From NCBI GenBank assembly GCA_023251535.1, contig JAHEYP010000002.1, forward strand, positions 124,001 through 188,000: a stretch of DNA of 64,000 bases, in the 5' to 3' direction. Below the pieces are notes generated by a model. The model ran no database searches, had not been told where the DNA came from, and saw nothing but the letters and a program-made list of their open reading frames with translations. The DNA comes from Bacteroidota bacterium. GTDB taxonomy: Bacteria > Bacteroidota > Bacteroidia > AKYH767-A > OLB10. This document shows, one piece after another, positions 1-8,031 of the stretch (its first letter is position 1; every line of letters begins with the position of its first letter). The translations under genes and the position numbers were made by a program.

Positions 1-1
1 T

Positions 2-394
2 AGAATGGAAATCTGGAAAGAATCTTTCGAAGTATTGAAAGGAAACTGGCTTTTAGGAACCGGCACAGGAGATATTAAAGATGAGTTAGTAAAAACCTAT
101 AAAAGCCACGACTTCAAATATGGCTATGAAAAGGAGTTGAATACGCACAATGAATATCTGCAGATTTGGTTGTCTATAGGACTTATTGGACTCATACTGA
201 TATTATTAGTGCATCTGATTCCGGTAATTCAATTTAGAAGTTATCCCGATTTAATCTTCCCCATATTTATGATCATTTGTGGACTAAATGCTTTAACCGA
301 AGCTACCTTAGAAACACAACGCGGAGTATTGTTTTTCGCATTCTTTTTTAGTTTGATGGCGGTTAATAGCAAAGCATCCGAACGATTATTGTAA
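2..394 (+). CDS. O-antigen ligase/polymerase family protein, C-terminal fragment
   Basis: The reading frame is open to the left edge, so this is the C-terminal ~130 residues of a larger inner-membrane protein cut by the window. Visible are a periplasmic-type loop with GTGTGDIKDEL and the motif THNEYLQIWLSIG, followed by three hydrophobic segments. The HNxYL(Q) motif before membrane helices is typical of the Wzy_C domain of O-antigen ligases and polymerases (WaaL/Wzy), which join or polymerise undecaprenyl-linked glycans at the periplasmic face. The next genes, an aminotransferase and a phosphoglycosyl transferase, fit a surface-polysaccharide locus. The ATG at 5 is probably an internal Met. 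Ligase versus polymerase cannot be decided from this fragment. Confidence 0.8.
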   Translation, partial: RMEIWKESFEVLKGNWLLGTGTGDIKDELVKTYKSHDFKYGYEKELNTHNEYLQIWLSIGLIGLILILLVHLIPVIQFRSYPDLIFPIFMIICGLNALTEATLETQRGVLFFAFFFSLMAVNSKASERLL

Positions 395-417
395 TTTTGA
401 CCTAAACACTATTGAAA

Positions 418-1641
418 ATGTCGCTTATACCATTTGCTCCACCCCGTATCGATGATGAAATCATTAACGAAGTAGTTGCTACGCTTAAATCGGGATGGAT
501 AACTACAGGACCAAGAACAAAGCAATTCGAGAAGAACCTTTCTGCTTATAACGGAAATGCAGCTACCCTATGCTTGAATTCGGCTACGGCGGGATTAGAA
601 ATTATGCTTCGTTGGTTTGGAGTTAAAGAAGGCGATGAAGTAATAATACCTGCCTATACTTATTCTGCTACTGCTAATGTTGTGGTTCATTGTGGAGCGA
701 CTCCGGTTTTAGTAGATACAAATGCTGATGATTTTAATATAAATGTTGAAGCTATTCGCGAGGCAATTACAAAAAATACAAAAGTGATAATGCCTGTTGA
801 TTTTGCAGGTTACCCTTGCGATTATGATGCAATAAATGCATTAGTTAACGAGGCATCAATAAAATCATTATTCAATGCTGAAACGGAGGAGCAAAAGAAA
901 TTAGGACGCATCATGATATTGTCGGATGCCGCTCATTCTTTAGGTGGATTTTATAAAGGAAGAAGAACAGGAATACTAGCCGATGTAACCGTATTCTCTT
1001 TTCACGCAGTAAAAAATCTTACTACTGCCGAAGGTGGTGCCATCGCATTGAACTTTTCTGAGCCGTTCAACAATGAAGATATTTACAAGTATCTATGCAT
1101 ATATACCCTTCACGGACAAAACAAAGATGCCTTAGCGAAAATGCAAAAAGGCAATTGGCGTTATGATATTATTGAAGCAGGATTTAAATGCAACATGACC
1201 GATATTATGGCTGCTATCGGTTTAGTTGAATTAACTCGTTACGATAACGATACTTTATTAGTTCGTAAAGCAATTTGTGATAAATATGCTGTTAAGTTAA
1301 GCGGATACTCATGGGCTGAATTACCTCCTCTTGCCTCTCAAAGTGCAATTACTTCGTATCATTTATTCCCTCTTAGAATTAAAGGAATAAACGAACAACA
1401 AAGAGATCAAATTATTCAAAAGATTTTCGATTTTGATGTAAGCGTGAATGTGCATTTTATTCCTCTTCCAATGCTTTCGTTCTATAAAAACAAAGGATAT
1501 AATATTTCAAACTATCCTGTTACTTTTAATAACTATAGCCGCGAAATATCACTTCCTGTATTCTATAATCTTACTGACGAGATGGTTGATCGTGTTTTGA
1601 ACGCCGTAGTCAGTTCTGTAGAAGCTGTAATTAATGCCTAA
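418..1641 (+). CDS. DegT/DnrJ/EryC1/StrS family PLP-dependent sugar aminotransferase
   Basis: The ~407-residue protein belongs to the fold-type I PLP sugar aminotransferases, which transfer an amino group from glutamate to a nucleotide keto-sugar in the cytoplasm. The N terminus has the family pattern PFAPPRIDDE and KSGWITTGP. Further motifs are GDEVIIPAYTYSATAN, the PLP-contacting DAAHSLGG, and FSFHAVKNLTTAEGG, whose Lys would form the Schiff base. The family's usual length is 370-410. The frame can start at TTG 412, but ATG 418 (MSLIPFAPP) matches how family members begin. It lies 23 bp after the Wzy-type gene and 5 bp before a sugar transferase, so it likely makes an amino sugar for the glycan. 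The exact sugar is unknown. Confidence 0.9.
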   Translation: MSLIPFAPPRIDDEIINEVVATLKSGWITTGPRTKQFEKNLSAYNGNAATLCLNSATAGLEIMLRWFGVKEGDEVIIPAYTYSATANVVVHCGATPVLVDTNADDFNINVEAIREAITKNTKVIMPVDFAGYPCDYDAINALVNEASIKSLFNAETEEQKKLGRIMILSDAAHSLGGFYKGRRTGILADVTVFSFHAVKNLTTAEGGAIALNFSEPFNNEDIYKYLCIYTLHGQNKDALAKMQKGNWRYDIIEAGFKCNMTDIMAAIGLVELTRYDNDTLLVRKAICDKYAVKLSGYSWAELPPLASQSAITSYHLFPLRIKGINEQQRDQIIQKIFDFDVSVNVHFIPLPMLSFYKNKGYNISNYPVTFNNYSREISLPVFYNLTDEMVDRVLNAVVSSVEAVINA

Positions 1642-1646
1642 TAATA

Positions 1647-2243
1647 ATGATTAAGCGACTCTTCGATTTAGTAATTGTATTGCCATTATTATTGCTGGTG
1701 AGTCCGATTTTATTGGTAATTGGTATTTTGATAAAACTAAATAGCAATGGACCAATATTTTATCTGCAGCAGCGCGTCGGAATAAATGGTAGCGACTTCT
1801 TTATATACAAATTCAGAACGATGAGAATCGGTGCTGATAAATTGGGATTATTAACGGTCGGTGGACGTGATCCGCGAGTGACATCTGTTGGCTATTTTTT
1901 AAGAAAGTATAAACTCGATGAATTACCGCAATTAATCAATGTGGTGAATGGAACAATGAGTTTAGTGGGACCTCGTCCCGAAGTCAGAAAATACGTCGAC
2001 ATGTATAATTCAGAGCAAAGAAAAGTATTGAACGCTAAGCCGGGAATTACAGACTACGCCTCTATTGAATATGCCGATGAAAACAATCTTTTAGCTGCGA
2101 GCTCGGATCCCGAACGAACTTATATCGATGAAATAATGCCTGCCAAACTAAAGCTCAATATGAAATACATATCAGAGCAAGGTGTTGTAACCGATATTAA
2201 AATTATTTTTTCTACAATAATGCGCGTTATACGTGGGCACTAA
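1647..2243 (+). CDS. Sugar transferase, PglC-type monotopic phosphoglycosyl transferase
   Basis: At 198 residues this is the size of the small monotopic phosphoglycosyl transferases (PglC/WcaJ-core). These transfer a sugar-1-phosphate from a UDP-sugar to undecaprenyl phosphate at the cytoplasmic membrane face, the first membrane step of glycan assembly. It shows one N-terminal re-entrant hydrophobic segment (residues ~8-30), YKFRTMR, the catalytic Asp-Glu dyad in KLDELPQL, and MSLVGPRPE. The pairing with the preceding DegT aminotransferase (5 bp apart) resembles di-amino-sugar/PglC modules. The last 17 bases overlap the 3' end of the opposite-strand gene, an unusual arrangement. Confidence 0.92.
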   Translation: MIKRLFDLVIVLPLLLLVSPILLVIGILIKLNSNGPIFYLQQRVGINGSDFFIYKFRTMRIGADKLGLLTVGGRDPRVTSVGYFLRKYKLDELPQLINVVNGTMSLVGPRPEVRKYVDMYNSEQRKVLNAKPGITDYASIEYADENNLLAASSDPERTYIDEIMPAKLKLNMKYISEQGVVTDIKIIFSTIMRVIRGH

Positions 2244-3105
2244 ATAGTGCAATCATCTGCGCTAGCTCATCTACTTTATCGGTGTCGCCCAATTTCTGAT
2301 ATGAAAACGAAAGATTTCTAATCATTCGTAAAATCATATCTCTATTAGAGCAAGGCAGATAATAACTCGACTGAGGCTCGAGATTTAAGCGCTTTATAAA
2401 CTGATCGATATCCGATTTCCCAAATACAGATCCTTTACTAAAAGCATTAATATAGAATAGCACTCTCGACATATCCACTAAATCATTGTCGTCGTTTCCT
2501 AAATAGGCTAATACAAAGTGCTCGGGTAAATTAACGCCGTAGATTGGTAAACCTAATGATTGTGCAATCGACATATAAACGATACTTAGCGCTAAAGGAT
2601 TACCTTTCTTACTTTCTAATACAACATTCACAAAGGAATTCTGCGGGGCATGGTAATTGGCAGTGTTTCCGCTAAAATTATGATTGGTAAAGAAGATGTG
2701 ATTGAAAATATTTACGATTTCAAGCGCCGTCAAATTCTCATTTAATTCAAGCCAAATCTCTTTTTTTATTCCCGCAACCTGTTGCTCTAACTTCTCTACA
2801 TCCAGATCAGGATATTGGTATTTTGCAACTAAAATAGCACCGGCAAGCAAATCTTGATTTCCGGTATGAATCCATAGCTTGATATCTTCAAGTAAGGTAT
2901 CAAATTGAATTTTATGGACGATATGCTCAATACGGCTCTGTAATAATGCATCGAAGGCATGAGACCAAGCATCTTCTAACAAAGGAATTACTTCCCTTCC
3001 TAAGCTTACCAAACGCTCTTCAATATGAACATAAACCTCCTTATCAGAATCGTCTAAGAGGCTGATAAGTGCCTTAACTTCATTATCGTTTAACTGCTGA
3101 TCCAT
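2227..3105 (-). CDS. SirB1-like / transglutaminase-fold family protein
   Basis: The protein has an acidic helical N terminus (HEAT-like, residues ~1-90) and then the SirB1/Transglut_core2 pattern: NSFVNVVLESKKGNPLALSI, LGLPIYGVNLPEHFVLAY and a C-terminal TPR-like helical pair (FSYQKLGDTDKVDELAQM). In this family the catalytic Cys of true transglutaminases is normally missing, and none is present in the KKGNPLAL segment, so enzymatic activity is doubtful. The frame extends to GTG 3123, but ATG 3105 (MDQQLND) is the more natural start. The 3' end overlaps the sugar transferase tail-to-tail by 17 bp. The biological role is unknown. Confidence 0.8.
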   Translation of the reverse strand: MDQQLNDNEVKALISLLDDSDKEVYVHIEERLVSLGREVIPLLEDAWSHAFDALLQSRIEHIVHKIQFDTLLEDIKLWIHTGNQDLLAGAILVAKYQYPDLDVEKLEQQVAGIKKEIWLELNENLTALEIVNIFNHIFFTNHNFSGNTANYHAPQNSFVNVVLESKKGNPLALSIVYMSIAQSLGLPIYGVNLPEHFVLAYLGNDDNDLVDMSRVLFYINAFSKGSVFGKSDIDQFIKRLNLEPQSSYYLPCSNRDMILRMIRNLSFSYQKLGDTDKVDELAQMIALFSAHV

Positions 3106-3224
3106 GCCTACAATTTTACGCACTTAAGCCGCTTATATATGGAGTGCTATCTTCTAATTTTCAACTAATGAATGTTAGCGAACGTAAAAGTTGCCTTATT
3201 GATAGCAGTATTTGCTTTAAAATG

Positions 3225-3251
3225 AATGACTTACCTATTTCATAAGTCATT
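3225..3251. promoter_or_regulatory. Inverted repeat upstream of the 3328 gene
   Basis: The arms AATGACTTA (3225-3233) and TAAGTCATT (3243-3251) are perfectly complementary, 9 bp, with a 9-nt spacer. It lies in the ~220-bp gap between two divergent genes, about 75 bp before the start of the unknown protein. It could be an operator or an RNA hairpin. It is not followed by a T tract on the plus strand, so it does not look like a terminator. Confidence 0.5.
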
Positions 3252-3282
3252 GTAAAACAAGCAGTTAATCAATTTTTCGTGA

Positions 3283-3298
3283 ATATTCTTAAGAATAT
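3283..3298. promoter_or_regulatory. 16-bp perfect palindrome 30 bp before a start codon
   Basis: ATATTCTTAAGAATAT is a perfect 16-bp palindrome centred 38 bp upstream of the ATG at 3328. Its position suits a dimeric repressor or activator site near the core promoter or leader. No clear TAnnTTTG element is seen beside it, so its function is inference only. Confidence 0.45.
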
Positions 3299-3327
3299 CC
3301 TGCAGTTTAAATGGCAATTAAAATGTA

Positions 3328-4560
3328 ATGTTTACCGAAAAAAAGATGGAACCACAGACAATAATAGGCGTTACAATACCTGTTGTTATCACAGATATGA
3401 ATAAGAATAATCAAGAAATGCAACTTCCTGCTCATGTGCAAGAGAAGTTTGAAGAAGAGATCAGGGTAGAAATCATCCGTCAACAAACGGAAGAGGATCT
3501 AAAGAGCAATCCTGTTTACCAGGATTTCTTTAATCAGTTTAACCCTCACTCGGTTGAATCATTTATAAAAAATTACGCTCGTCGTAAAGCCTTATACATT
3601 ACTCGCGGTCAGGAATATTTAAATCTGCAAGAGCAAAGCGATTTGAAGTATAAAATGATGGCAGAAGAAGCTCTTTGGGCAATTCAACAAAAGAAATTGT
3701 TTAATCTTCAATGCCAATGGCGTGCCGATCAAATCCGTTTGAAAGGTGTTGAGCATAGTACTCAGTTTTTATCCTTAGCCGCCAATATTCAACATTGTCC
3801 TTATATCAGTCCTGTGAGTCGTGCAGAGTTAGACTTATATGTTCAATTCCTTAAATCAGGGAATGCGCGTCAGGTGTTTGGTTTCGATAATTGGCAAGAT
3901 TATGAAGCATTCAAAACAGAAGCTGAGTCTGGATATATTCCGGGCATCGATTCAACAAACGATGAACATATGCCTGCTTGGTATCGTTTTTACGATGAAC
4001 ATATGGGTACTGCTCATTTGATGGATCTACAAGATTACAGAGGAGAAAAAGAAAACAGATATCGTTCTATTGCTCGTCAAAAGCAACTCGAAAATATCCG
4101 TCGCCAAGAAACAAAGAAACTCAACGATAGCCGTCCGTTTATTAGCATTTTCGATGTGACTTTAGTTGAATCATTCGTGAAGAAATTCGAAGATAAAAAG
4201 ACGTTGAAATATTGCAGAGCCGTTGAAAGTTTCCAACTTCAAATGGATGAGCAAATTGAATTAGAAGATGCACTTGAGACACTTCGTTCTGCTGGTACTA
4301 AAGTATCAATCAAAGCGAATGCCGATTGGAAAGAAGCCGTAATTGATGCAGCTCGTCAATGGGAATTAACTCAAATTGCAGAAGCTTTACCGTCAGTACA
4401 TCAAGAGTATGCTTTCCGTATGGAAAATGGGATTAATTTCCCTCAAAGTTTAGTCGATAAAAAACGTGAAGAATATGCTTTTACACTATGTGAAATGGCG
4501 AAACAGCAAATTCTCGACGGAAGAAGAATATTAGGTGAACCTGAAGATATGAAATTCTAG
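3328..4560 (+). CDS. Hypothetical protein, 410 aa, helical, with internal duplication
   Basis: I do not recognise a family. The protein is cytoplasmic-looking (no signal peptide or membrane segment), highly charged and predicted largely alpha-helical, with many Gln/Glu/Lys/Arg. Two segments resemble each other: residues ~75-118 (begins SVESFIKNYARRKALY) and ~279-320 (begins LVESFVKKFEDKKTLKY). They share VESF(I/V)K, an aromatic, a K-x-L core, then LQ and a closing EEAL/EDAL, 204 residues apart, suggesting an ancient tandem domain. Between them is an aromatic, acidic stretch (DNWQDYEAF, PAWYRFYDEHMG). The gene is transcribed alone, with palindromes upstream and a terminator right after the stop. 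The start is the first ATG; a second Met at residue 7 is possible. Confidence 0.8.
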   Translation: MFTEKKMEPQTIIGVTIPVVITDMNKNNQEMQLPAHVQEKFEEEIRVEIIRQQTEEDLKSNPVYQDFFNQFNPHSVESFIKNYARRKALYITRGQEYLNLQEQSDLKYKMMAEEALWAIQQKKLFNLQCQWRADQIRLKGVEHSTQFLSLAANIQHCPYISPVSRAELDLYVQFLKSGNARQVFGFDNWQDYEAFKTEAESGYIPGIDSTNDEHMPAWYRFYDEHMGTAHLMDLQDYRGEKENRYRSIARQKQLENIRRQETKKLNDSRPFISIFDVTLVESFVKKFEDKKTLKYCRAVESFQLQMDEQIELEDALETLRSAGTKVSIKANADWKEAVIDAARQWELTQIAEALPSVHQEYAFRMENGINFPQSLVDKKREEYAFTLCEMAKQQILDGRRILGEPEDMKF

Positions 4561-4581
4561 TTCATTAAAGAGTCCAACCAA

Positions 4582-4638
4582 CGCATCCGTAAACTGATGC
4601 GCGAGGGGGGAGCCGGCGACGGTTTCCCCTTTCTTTTT
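4582..4638 (+). terminator. Terminator region after the 3328 gene
   Basis: A short hairpin CGCATC/GATGCG (4582-4587 and 4596-4601) is followed by a GC-rich stem GGGGAGCC (4607-4614) against GGTTTCCCC (4621-4629, one bulged T) and then a T-rich run to 4638. It lies about 25-80 bp after the stop codon of the unknown gene and fits intrinsic termination. Confidence 0.7.
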
Positions 4639-4641
4639 ATT

Positions 4642-4670
4642 AAAAAAAAGGATGCTCTTTCGATACATCC
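4642..4670 (-). terminator. Intrinsic terminator of the enoyl-CoA hydratase/paaZ operon
   Basis: Read on the minus strand, GGATG (4670-4666) and CATCC (4654-4650) enclose an 11-nt loop followed by eight T residues (plus-strand A run 4642-4649). It is placed 28 bp after the stop of the hydratase gene and sits back to back with the plus-strand terminator. Confidence 0.75.
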
Positions 4671-4698
4671 CTTTCAAATATTTTAAGATTACAGCTAA

Positions 4699-5475
4699 TT
4701 ATTTTCCAGCTTGTTTAAATTTATTGATCGCGTTGCGAGTGAAGTCAGATAACACTAGTGTTCCGCTCATCCCTGCTCTTTCGAGCAATAGCTGATCCCA
4801 ATTCTCGGTTCCTTCCCACATGATTTTCTTAAGCATGCTCATGGCTTCAGGATTGCTTTCCGATAGCTTCGCAGCAAGTGTTGCAATAGCTCTGTCCATT
4901 TCTCCAATCGTATCAAATACTTCTGCATAAAGTCCATTTTGCTTTGCCCATTTTGCAGATTGGAATTCGGTAGCGTTGATGGTTAATTGACAAAATGCCG
5001 ATTTTCCAACTTTGCGTTCTACCGCGGGACCAACTACAAAGGGACCGATTCCTACAGCTAACTCACTTAATTTTACCGATGCAGCATCAGTAGCAAAGGT
5101 GTAATCGGCTGCAGAGGCTAATCCTACTCCACCTCCTACTGCTTTTCCTTGCACTCGAGCAATTACAAACTTCGGAGCTTTACGCATGGCATTAATAACT
5201 CCTGCAAATCCCGAGAAAAAGGTTGTTCCCGTTTCAATATCATTAATCGATATTAATTCATCAAATGAAGCTCCTGCACAGAAGGTTTTGTCGCCTTCAC
5301 TCTGAAGTAAAATAACTTTCGCTAATGGATCATTTCCCACTTTGGTTATTTCTTCTGCTAATGCACGAAGTATATGTCCCGGTAATGAATTACTCTGAGG
5401 ATGAAAGAACGTTACATAACCGATTCCGTTTTGAATACTCGATGTTACGCGCGCTTGATCTTTTATAATTTCCAT
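4699..5475 (-). CDS. Enoyl-CoA hydratase/isomerase family protein (crotonase fold)
   Basis: This 258-residue crotonase-fold enzyme acts on acyl-CoA thioesters in the cytoplasm. Family signatures are FCAGASFDEL (CoA/oxyanion region) and VQGKAVGGGVGLASAADYTFATDAA, with oxyanion-hole glycines in GGGVGLA and then ELAVGIGPFVVGP. The first general-base position of classical hydratases is not obviously Glu, so the precise reaction (hydration, isomerisation or other) is open. Its ATG shares one base with the paaZ stop codon, implying translational coupling and a role in the same pathway, for example phenylacetyl-CoA or related acyl-CoA breakdown (PaaF/PaaG-like). A minus-strand terminator follows. 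Confidence 0.88.
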   Translation of the reverse strand: MEIIKDQARVTSSIQNGIGYVTFFHPQSNSLPGHILRALAEEITKVGNDPLAKVILLQSEGDKTFCAGASFDELISINDIETGTTFFSGFAGVINAMRKAPKFVIARVQGKAVGGGVGLASAADYTFATDAASVKLSELAVGIGPFVVGPAVERKVGKSAFCQLTINATEFQSAKWAKQNGLYAEVFDTIGEMDRAIATLAAKLSESNPEAMSMLKKIMWEGTENWDQLLLERAGMSGTLVLSDFTRNAINKFKQAGK

Positions 5476-7523
5476 TATTGCTGATTTAATTTTTTTACCA
5501 TTGTGAGGATAGTTGCTATTGCTACCGTTTCGCCAGTTTCATCGTAAACATCAACTAACCATTTCACGATACCTTTAGCAATATCTTCTTCTGATTTTTT
5601 CTCTGTATCTACTTTCTCTTTTACTGTTAATTTAACTCCGATTGTCATTCCAGGATAAACAGGTTTTGTAAAACGACATTCTTCTAATCCGTAGTTTAAC
5701 ATTACTGGACCTTTCTTTGGATCTACAAATAATCCCGCAGCTTTCGATAATACGAAGTATCCGTGTGCAACTCTTTGTGTAAAGATGGTTCCTTCGAGTG
5801 AAGTGGCATCCATATGTGCATAGAAATTATCACCGCTTACATTGGCAAAATTGGTAATATCGGTTTCACTAACGGTATGCTTATGTGTTATTAGTGTTTC
5901 GCCAATTTCAAGTTCTTCGAAATGCTTTTTGAAAGGATGAACAGGTGTTTCTGTTTGCTTTCCACCTCGTTGATATACTCCAGTAATTTTACTTAATGTT
6001 GTTGGCGATCCTTGTATTGCGGTACGTTGCAAATAATGGAAAACGCCTCGCTTTCCGCCCATTTCTTCTCCACCTCCTGCTCGCCCCGGACCACCATGCG
6101 TTAGCATTGGCATAGGAGATCCGTGTCCGGTTGATTCTTTTGCACAATCACTATTCAACACTAAAATTCGTCCGTGCATTGATGCCGCTCCTACTACAAA
6201 ATCTGTTGCAATTTTATCATCAGCTGTTACAATACTGCATACCAATGATCCTTTGCCCATCTTCGCTAATGCTACCGCATCTTCGGTGTTTTTGTATGGC
6301 ATTATTGTCGATACCGGTCCGAATGGTTCGATATGGTGACAATCTGTGTATTTGAATGGATCTTTATTTAAGAAGAGTACCGGTGAAATAAAAGCACCTC
6401 TCTCTGTATCAACTCCCATCGGAGTAATTGCATTCGTTGATCCGTAAATAATTTCTTGCGTTTTCGATAGTTCTGCAATCTTCGCTAATACTTCCGTTAC
6501 TTGTGCGTTAGATGCTAATGGTCCCATCCTAACACCTTCAACATTCGGATCGCCAATTGTAGTTGAAGCAAGTCTTTTTCCTAATGCGATTTGAACATCT
6601 TCTATTAAGTTTTCAGGAACCATAATACGACGAACTGCTGTACATTTTTGTCCCGCTTTTACAGTAATTTCTCGTTGAACTTCTTTAATGAAAATATCAA
6701 ATTCTACTGAGCCTGGAAGTACATCTTTACCCAAAACGCAACAGTTAAGTGAATCAGCTTCCATATTAAAATGAACAGCTTCTTCTAAAATTCGGGGATG
6801 CGATTTAAGCATTTTGCCAGTTGATGCAGATCCTGTAAATGTCACTACATCTTGACTCATTACATGATCTAAGATTCCGTTCGCTGAACCGCAAATTAAT
6901 TGCAATGCGCCATCAGGTAAAATTCCCGAAGCTATGATTTCACGAACTACGGCTTCTGTTAAGAATGATGTTACGGTTGCAGGTTTAACAACTGCTGGTA
7001 CACCTGCTAGGAAATTAACTGCAACTTTCTCAAGCATACCCCAAACTGGGAAGTTGAATGCGTTTATATGAATGGCTACTCCTTCCTTAGGAACGCAAAT
7101 ATGATGTCCGATAAATGATCCACCTTTTGATAGTGGAGCAACATCACCTTCTACTGTATATGGCATATCAGGAAATTGGCGGCGTAAACTCGCATAAGCA
7201 AATAAATTTCCAATACCGCCTTCTATGTCAATCCAGCTGTCGACACGAGTAGCCCCTGTTGCCCAACTGATCTTATAAAACTCTTCCTTTTTAGTAAGTA
7301 AATGCATGGCCAATGCTTTCAGCATGCGTCCACGTTCGTGAAACGTCATTTTGCGTAATGCAGGTCCGCCTTTTGTTCGAGCATAGTCTAACATCAATGC
7401 AAAGTCTATTCCTTTACTTGATGCGTTAGCAATTATACTTCCGTTTACGGCATTTATAAGTGCTTGCCCCTCACCTTCTCCTGCTGTCCATTGACCCAGC
7501 GCATAATTCATTAATTTATTCAT
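5475..7523 (-). CDS. paaZ: Bifunctional aldehyde dehydrogenase/enoyl-CoA hydratase PaaZ
   Basis: The 682-residue fusion matches PaaZ, which opens the oxepin-CoA ring by hydration and oxidises the resulting aldehyde in phenylacetate catabolism. Residues 1-~520 are an aldehyde dehydrogenase: INAFNFPVWG, FTGSASTGKML, general-base Glu in FNMEADSLN (~E255) and nucleophile Cys in AGQKCTAVRR (~C294). Residues ~535-682 are a MaoC-type hot-dog hydratase with the Asp/His pair in SGDNFYAHMD. The length matches E. coli PaaZ (~680). No paaABCDE monooxygenase or paaK is in the window, so full phenylacetate degradation cannot be claimed; the substrate could be another CoA aldehyde. A TAnnTTTG promoter element lies ~28 bp upstream. 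Confidence 0.93.
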   Translation of the reverse strand: MNKLMNYALGQWTAGEGEGQALINAVNGSIIANASSKGIDFALMLDYARTKGGPALRKMTFHERGRMLKALAMHLLTKKEEFYKISWATGATRVDSWIDIEGGIGNLFAYASLRRQFPDMPYTVEGDVAPLSKGGSFIGHHICVPKEGVAIHINAFNFPVWGMLEKVAVNFLAGVPAVVKPATVTSFLTEAVVREIIASGILPDGALQLICGSANGILDHVMSQDVVTFTGSASTGKMLKSHPRILEEAVHFNMEADSLNCCVLGKDVLPGSVEFDIFIKEVQREITVKAGQKCTAVRRIMVPENLIEDVQIALGKRLASTTIGDPNVEGVRMGPLASNAQVTEVLAKIAELSKTQEIIYGSTNAITPMGVDTERGAFISPVLFLNKDPFKYTDCHHIEPFGPVSTIMPYKNTEDAVALAKMGKGSLVCSIVTADDKIATDFVVGAASMHGRILVLNSDCAKESTGHGSPMPMLTHGGPGRAGGGEEMGGKRGVFHYLQRTAIQGSPTTLSKITGVYQRGGKQTETPVHPFKKHFEELEIGETLITHKHTVSETDITNFANVSGDNFYAHMDATSLEGTIFTQRVAHGYFVLSKAAGLFVDPKKGPVMLNYGLEECRFTKPVYPGMTIGVKLTVKEKVDTEKKSEEDIAKGIVKWLVDVYDETGETVAIATILTMVKKLNQQ

Positions 7524-7550
7524 GATCTAAAATAATCGTTTATGAAGGTG

Positions 7551-7558
7551 CAAAAATA
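7551..7558 (-). promoter_or_regulatory. TAnnTTTG (-7) promoter element for paaZ
   Basis: On the minus strand TATTTTTG occurs 27 bp before the paaZ ATG and matches the Bacteroidota sigma-A -7 consensus. A good -33 TTTG is not evident at the expected distance, so this is a moderate call. Confidence 0.5.
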
Positions 7559-7790
7559 CAATCTATAGGCATTCGACAGATGTGGAGATCAATATTGTTG
7601 AGGATGGGTTACCACAGAATTAATGATGATGCATAATTTGAGATTTTCCATAAAACTAAAAGGATAGTTAATGAACAGTTCATGAGTGCTTACATTTAAT
7701 TGTTGCAACATCTAATATATTTTATATCAATCACTTGACTTGATCAAAAATTAGTTACATCTTAGCGTTTCTATTACATACAACAACAAT

Positions 7791-8000
7791 ATGACCAATC
7801 AAAAAAAGTATTTTGAAGGTCCCTCTTGTAAAAAATGTAATGAAATTCTAGAGCGTACAAAATCAAAACCGCTCGATAAAATACTTAACCATCTTACTTT
7901 GGGTTCTTTCCAGTTTAAAAGATTTCATTGCTGGGGATGTCTCGATACGCGTCTGCTATCGAAAAAGGACTATAACTTAATTAAACGTCAAATCATTTAA
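7791..8000 (+). CDS. Small Cys-rich (zinc-ribbon-like) hypothetical protein
   Basis: This is a 69-residue basic protein with two Cys pairs, CKKC (residues 13-16) and, after a His, CWGC (~47-50). That spacing would suit a small zinc ribbon. No known domain is recognised. It is preceded by a non-coding leader of ~265 bp and stands alone, facing a convergent T9SS gene that ends 31 bp away. Nucleic-acid or protein binding is only a guess. Coding status rests on a clean ATG-to-TAA frame and the paired cysteines. Confidence 0.6.
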   Translation: MTNQKKYFEGPSCKKCNEILERTKSKPLDKILNHLTLGSFQFKRFHCWGCLDTRLLSKKDYNLIKRQII

Positions 8001-8031
8001 AAATGATTCCGCAACTAATTAAGTCTTTAGT

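Noticed and set aside
5-7. Complete small gene starting at ATG 5
   Set aside because: The frame is open to the edge and the motifs are those of the C-terminal end of a larger Wzy_C protein.
412-417. TTG start of the DegT aminotransferase
   Set aside because: ATG 418 gives the normal family N terminus; TTG adds only two residues.
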